Position numbers and translations under genes: made by a program. Shown here piece after piece: positions 61,501 to 64,000 of a DNA stretch of 64,000 nt. Origin of the DNA: Bacteroidetes bacterium GWF2_38_335 (GTDB lineage Bacteria > Bacteroidota > Bacteroidia > Bacteroidales > GWF2-38-335). Each line of letters opens with the position of its first letter. Position 1 is the first letter of the stretch. Location: contig MEOH01000027.1 of the NCBI GenBank assembly GCA_001769535.1, positions 158,553 to 222,552 on the forward strand. The letters run 5' to 3'. The notes under the pieces are model-generated. The model searched no databases and had not been told where the DNA came from. It saw only the letters and a program-made list of their open reading frames with translations.

Positions 61501-63687
61501 GATCTGGAACCGGGTAGCGGAGCCACCTGCGATTACGATTATCTTAAAATTTATGATGGGCCAAGCACCTCATCCACTTTGTTGGGAACCTATTGCAATA
61601 CCACCGGTTCGCCCGGCACAATATTGTCTTCGGGTGGCAGTCTGACTTTCCAGTTTCACTCCGATGGCTCAACTGTTCGTCCGGGCTGGGTTGCCCGATG
61701 GATGAGTGACGGAACCGGTTGCGGAAATCCTGCTACTCTGGTTGATGAGCCCGCGACCGAATGGCAAACCGAAGATTTTTCAGCCACCTTCACCGATACC
61801 GATGTCAATTCCTACGGATTAAACCAACGTTTCTATCAGGTACTCGATTTCAACGGAACCAGCTGGTGGAGCAATACCGACAAGGGATTTCTTGCTGATG
61901 ATTTTTCCTCAACACTTAATCCGGAGTGGGTAAGCAGTTCGGGGACATGGTCTGTGACCGGAGGAAATTTATATCAATCAAATCAGTCAGTGAGCAACAC
62001 CAATCTGTACATTCCCATTGAGCAAAGCAATGAATATGCCTATTTATATCAGTTTAAAATGCAGATCATCGGCGGAGATGCCACACGACGCGCCGGACTG
62101 CATATTTTCTGCGACGATCCAACCTTGACCGAGCGGGGCAATTCATATCTGGCATGGTTCAGGATTGCCGAGGGGGAAATGCAGCTCTGGAAAAACGTGG
62201 ACAATGTAGATTATCTGGAAACAACCGGAACAGTTCCTCTTGCTAACGGCACCTGGTACGATGTGAAAATGCTTTTCAATCCCGATTCACTTTACGGAGA
62301 ATTTACTGTTTTTGTAAACGACCAGAAAATTGTTTCGTGGGTTGATCACAATCCGCACACCACCGCCAACAGCATCTCCCTGCGCACCCGCTTGTGCTCT
62401 GCCTATTTCGACGACATCAAAGTATACAAATCAAGACCGGGAACAAAATGGATTGAAATCGGCAGTTCAACAGACGACATCCGCTATCAAAACCCAAATC
62501 CTGCAACACCCTCAGCCGTACTGTCCACCCTAGTGGTGGACAATTTCGACAGATTCTCTGTCGAAATGAATCATCCCTTCAACATCGATTGGACACCACC
62601 TGCCAGTATCACCACCATCAACGACGGATTGACCGCCGATGAAGACCTCACGTCCTCAACCAATGAGCTTTCGGCCAACTGGACGGGATCAACAGATGTG
62701 AATTCGGACATTGCAGATTACTGGTACGCCATTGGCACCACATCAGGAGGAAATGATCTGGTTGATTGGACATCCAATGGAACAACCACCAATTTTACAG
62801 CAACCGGATTATCGTTGGTAAACGGACAAACCTATTACATCTCGGTAAAAGCAGAAAACGGGGCCGGTTTGTATTCGGGAGTTACCACCTCAGATGGCAT
62901 TACAGCAGAATACTCGGTGGTTTCCGCTTCATTTTCAACCCCCTTTACAGACATATGCGAAGATTCAGAAATTGACTTTCTCAACAATTCATCCAATGCC
63001 GATTCCTATTTATGGATCTTTGAAGGAGGAACACCGGCGACCACAACCGACCCCGAACCAACGGTTACATGGGCAGAACCGGGAGATTATGATGTTACAT
63101 TGATTGCATACCACGGCATAGACAGTGACACCCTGACCATTGAAAATTATGTGATTATGCATGCCGCTCCGGTTGCGGGGTTTACTGTGAATTCTGACAC
63201 TTTATATATACCCGGGGCAACAGCCACCTTTACAAACACCTCAGAAAACGCCAACCTTTTTCACTGGCATTTCGGAAATGGTGATTCCTCAAATGATATT
63301 AATCCATACTGTATCTATGATGCCGAGGGGGTTTATACCATAACGCTGGTATCCTGGAACAGCTATTGTGATCCTGACACGCTGGTAATGGAAGATTACA
63401 TTGTCGTGTTGAACTCCATCAGCATAACCGAAACAGCAGCAAATTCAGCTCTTACCGTATATCCCAATCCCGGAAACGGGGAGTTTGTGGTTGAGATGAA
63501 GGGTATTGAAGCAAGCAGGTTGGAAATTACCGACCTCACCGGAAAAACCATTAAAACAATATTAATCCCAAATCCACAGCAACAATTAAAAGTTGATCTA
63601 AGCAAAGCCGAAAAAGGAATTTACTTTTTCAAGATATACACAAGGGATGAAGGTTATTTTGTAAAGAAGATTCTATTGGTAGAATAA
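58513..63687 (+). CDS. Giant T9SS cargo protein with C39-like peptidase domain
   Basis: 1724 residues. Signal peptide (cut before QNARF); TolB-like propeller about 20-330; C39-like cysteine peptidase-type domain about 345-545 with Cys367 in GSCKPTTAVMAA, His488 in VGHVKLAIGY and Asn505-Asp506 in FNDPYG; golvesin-like domain about 575-710; two SprB-type repeats about 712-865 (NISCFGQNDGSI); FN3 about 870-950; CUB domain about 953-1068; LamG-like part about 1090-1310; FN3 near 1375-1470; two PKD-type domains about 1480-1640; T9SS sorting domain about 1650-1724 (VYPNPGNGEFVVEM). A surface or secreted peptidase is predicted; the propeller could gate or bind substrate (inference). Confidence 0.88.
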   Translation: MNRFKLTLVFLTVLSFAFGQNARFPYAAEEDGYFTGLSQSMNGLVFTDNYASKLYMLQNGALKKITASAGCGRYYEMSPDGKMLGFKKITETGMQIPTVFDFLTNKLVELHAPAEKCGQVSFSADGHMAFTVENTLFVKSQSETKTYDLGCYVNIVKISSDGNYVSYADNNNQIHILFFDIMEDRIITSGDQNYAYPQFSANGSHLLYQGDHIYVYDLLYQQTYDLGPGLAPKFSADEDFVIFHKIISNEQTFIGSDLFVKKFDNSFEKQLTFTPDVYEMGANFIGWNKIAWHTYSGKQIVSSFYDKNSWELNPVVEYAHSGKIEIEFYDSKNYYHNASKGVVQLGPAPYVNQVYDTPDWHNGHGSCKPTTAVMAAAFYNRLPEWPTITNNESATHYNSYGSYVADKYRYDELFFNVYEAAYSTDAWGAYGYMWGTGTPTGSMQEYLEHHGMVSNTIWTSSNSYHYTKDEIDLGYPHPICSYITSVGHVKLAIGYIEGLHSIMFNDPYGNKNLPGYPNPYGAGAIYDWPGYNNGYVNLDVDGSHGVIAWSTRARSTQPNYSNLVIDDDHFGHGFYVENTISTLGGGYNIQQYYRDQNTGYNGHSWWTITESTGVDICFVNWTPTITEPGNYKIEVYIPATNATATTAPYKIYYSGGNTTVSVNQNIYSDQWVDLGTYFFDAGTTGYVHLGDMTGITGQSLAFDAMRWTKITSPVSLTATNISCFGQNDGSISAGLAGGTPPISYLWNNAATSSSITGLEPGVYTVTVTDAVDSYIASTTISEPAEINANVSVTPPTAPGLSDGSAQVSVTGGVPAYTYLWTPGGLGTDTQTGLPTGTYSVLIQDVNGCEKEINFTVSDPTCLIPTGLTTTAITQSEATLNWNAISGALGYAVKVTEEGWPISWEYFSADNSLNISGLCLGTDYTWEVATICDNDSSVWVSSTFTTSATLSNYGSTDCSGIFTDAGGSTHHYGNSQDFVFTLTPTGATEITMIFDAFDLEPGSGATCDYDYLKIYDGPSTSSTLLGTYCNTTGSPGTILSSGGSLTFQFHSDGSTVRPGWVARWMSDGTGCGNPATLVDEPATEWQTEDFSATFTDTDVNSYGLNQRFYQVLDFNGTSWWSNTDKGFLADDFSSTLNPEWVSSSGTWSVTGGNLYQSNQSVSNTNLYIPIEQSNEYAYLYQFKMQIIGGDATRRAGLHIFCDDPTLTERGNSYLAWFRIAEGEMQLWKNVDNVDYLETTGTVPLANGTWYDVKMLFNPDSLYGEFTVFVNDQKIVSWVDHNPHTTANSISLRTRLCSAYFDDIKVYKSRPGTKWIEIGSSTDDIRYQNPNPATPSAVLSTLVVDNFDRFSVEMNHPFNIDWTPPASITTINDGLTADEDLTSSTNELSANWTGSTDVNSDIADYWYAIGTTSGGNDLVDWTSNGTTTNFTATGLSLVNGQTYYISVKAENGAGLYSGVTTSDGITAEYSVVSASFSTPFTDICEDSEIDFLNNSSNADSYLWIFEGGTPATTTDPEPTVTWAEPGDYDVTLIAYHGIDSDTLTIENYVIMHAAPVAGFTVNSDTLYIPGATATFTNTSENANLFHWHFGNGDSSNDINPYCIYDAEGVYTITLVSWNSYCDPDTLVMEDYIVVLNSISITETAANSALTVYPNPGNGEFVVEMKGIEASRLEITDLTGKTIKTILIPNPQQQLKVDLSKAEKGIYFFKIYTRDEGYFVKKILLVE

Positions 63688-63690
63688 TAT

Positions 63691-63746
63691 TTATTTTGCC
63701 GCTAATGCGCTAATTTTATTTTATTCGCGCATTAGCGGCAAAATAA
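63691..63746. terminator. Perfect 20-bp inverted repeat after the T9SS gene
   Basis: Arms 63691-63710 and 63727-63746 are perfectly complementary (TTATTTTGCCGCTAATGCGC and its complement), with a 16-bp AT loop. Starts 4 bp after the stop codon, so it probably terminates transcription, although no long T-run follows. Confidence 0.6.
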
Positions 63747-63870
63747 AAATCTTATCATATTATCATTCAACTGTTTAGCCGGTAATAACCCGGTAATAAG
63801 TTGGTAAAAACTTCTATCTAATTCATAAATATTTTTTTAAAATCCTTATTTATTTTTACAAAAAAAATTT

Positions 63871-64000
63871 ATGAACGAGAAAGTAAAAGTTGCAAGTTTA
63901 TCTGTTATCTCAAATACTTTTCTGATAATCATAAAATTATTAGTTGGGATTTTAACAGGATCGGTGAGTATTATTTCAGAAGCCATTCACTCATCAATGG
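63871..64000 (+). CDS. Cation diffusion facilitator transporter (N-terminal part)
   Basis: The first 43 residues are visible: a short polar start, a hydrophobic helix (ISNTFLIIIKLLVGILTGSV), then SIISEAIHSSM, the conserved CDF helix 1-2 segment in which a His/Asp helps bind zinc, cobalt or iron. Truncated by the window edge. A TATTTTTA box 17-24 nt upstream resembles a promoter. Transcribed in the same direction as, but separated by a hairpin from, the T9SS gene. Confidence 0.8.
   Translation, partial: MNEKVKVASLSVISNTFLIIIKLLVGILTGSVSIISEAIHSSM

Overview
The window looks like a chromosomal segment of a Bacteroidota (probably Bacteroidales-like, uncultured lineage). Four large or medium proteins end in type IX secretion (T9SS) C-terminal sorting domains, PKD and SprB-type repeats are present, many gene starts are preceded by the Bacteroidota -7 box TAnnTTTG instead of sigma70 boxes, several short lipoproteins are present, and the base composition is AT-rich. 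No rRNA, tRNA, CRISPR array, integrase or transposase was seen.

Layout. (1) 1-8.2 kb, housekeeping and small envelope proteins: a partial MATE exporter, a TlpA-like thiol oxidoreductase lipoprotein, aspartate kinase, fructose-1,6-bisphosphatase, an orphan protein, two charged lipoproteins, and a pair of tiny exported proteins that share an identical 12-residue C-terminal motif. (2) 8.2-38.1 kb, a large cell-surface polysaccharide (O-antigen type) locus, mostly on the minus strand: a GT-C membrane transferase, an acyltransferase, an N-acetyl-sugar amidotransferase with its HisH/HisF partners (acetamidino sugar), a fused double GT4 protein, further glycosyltransferases and methyltransferases, a CDP-hexose branch (rfbF, rfbG, reductase), a GDP-colitose branch (gmd, colC, colD), an ABC exporter (Wzm/Wzt), a UDP-GlcNAc 2-epimerase, and a WecE/WecD-like pair for an N-acetylated 4-amino-4,6-dideoxyhexose. 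(3) 38.3-43.5 kb, a giant T9SS cargo protein with an internal duplication and an abrupt composition change. (4) 43.7-52.0 kb, RdgB, two tandem SpoIIE-type phosphatase sensors, DeoC, a nitroreductase and an exported protein. (5) 52.0-58.3 kb, repeat-rich DNA, two paralogous T9SS propeller/PKD proteins flanking a RhuM-Fic protein, then a YhcG-type nuclease. (6) 58.5 kb to the end, a 1724-residue T9SS protein with a C39-like peptidase domain, and the start of a cation diffusion facilitator.

How they work together. The central locus can make at least three unusual sugars and export the finished glycan through an ABC transporter. T9SS cargo in this phylum is commonly anchored to a specialised LPS, so the glycan locus and the T9SS cargo genes around it may be functionally linked (inference). 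Intergenic DNA carries several families of palindromes, including a GTAG-type inverted REP pair, a MITE-like 151-bp element, and one palindrome that sits in frame inside a coding sequence.
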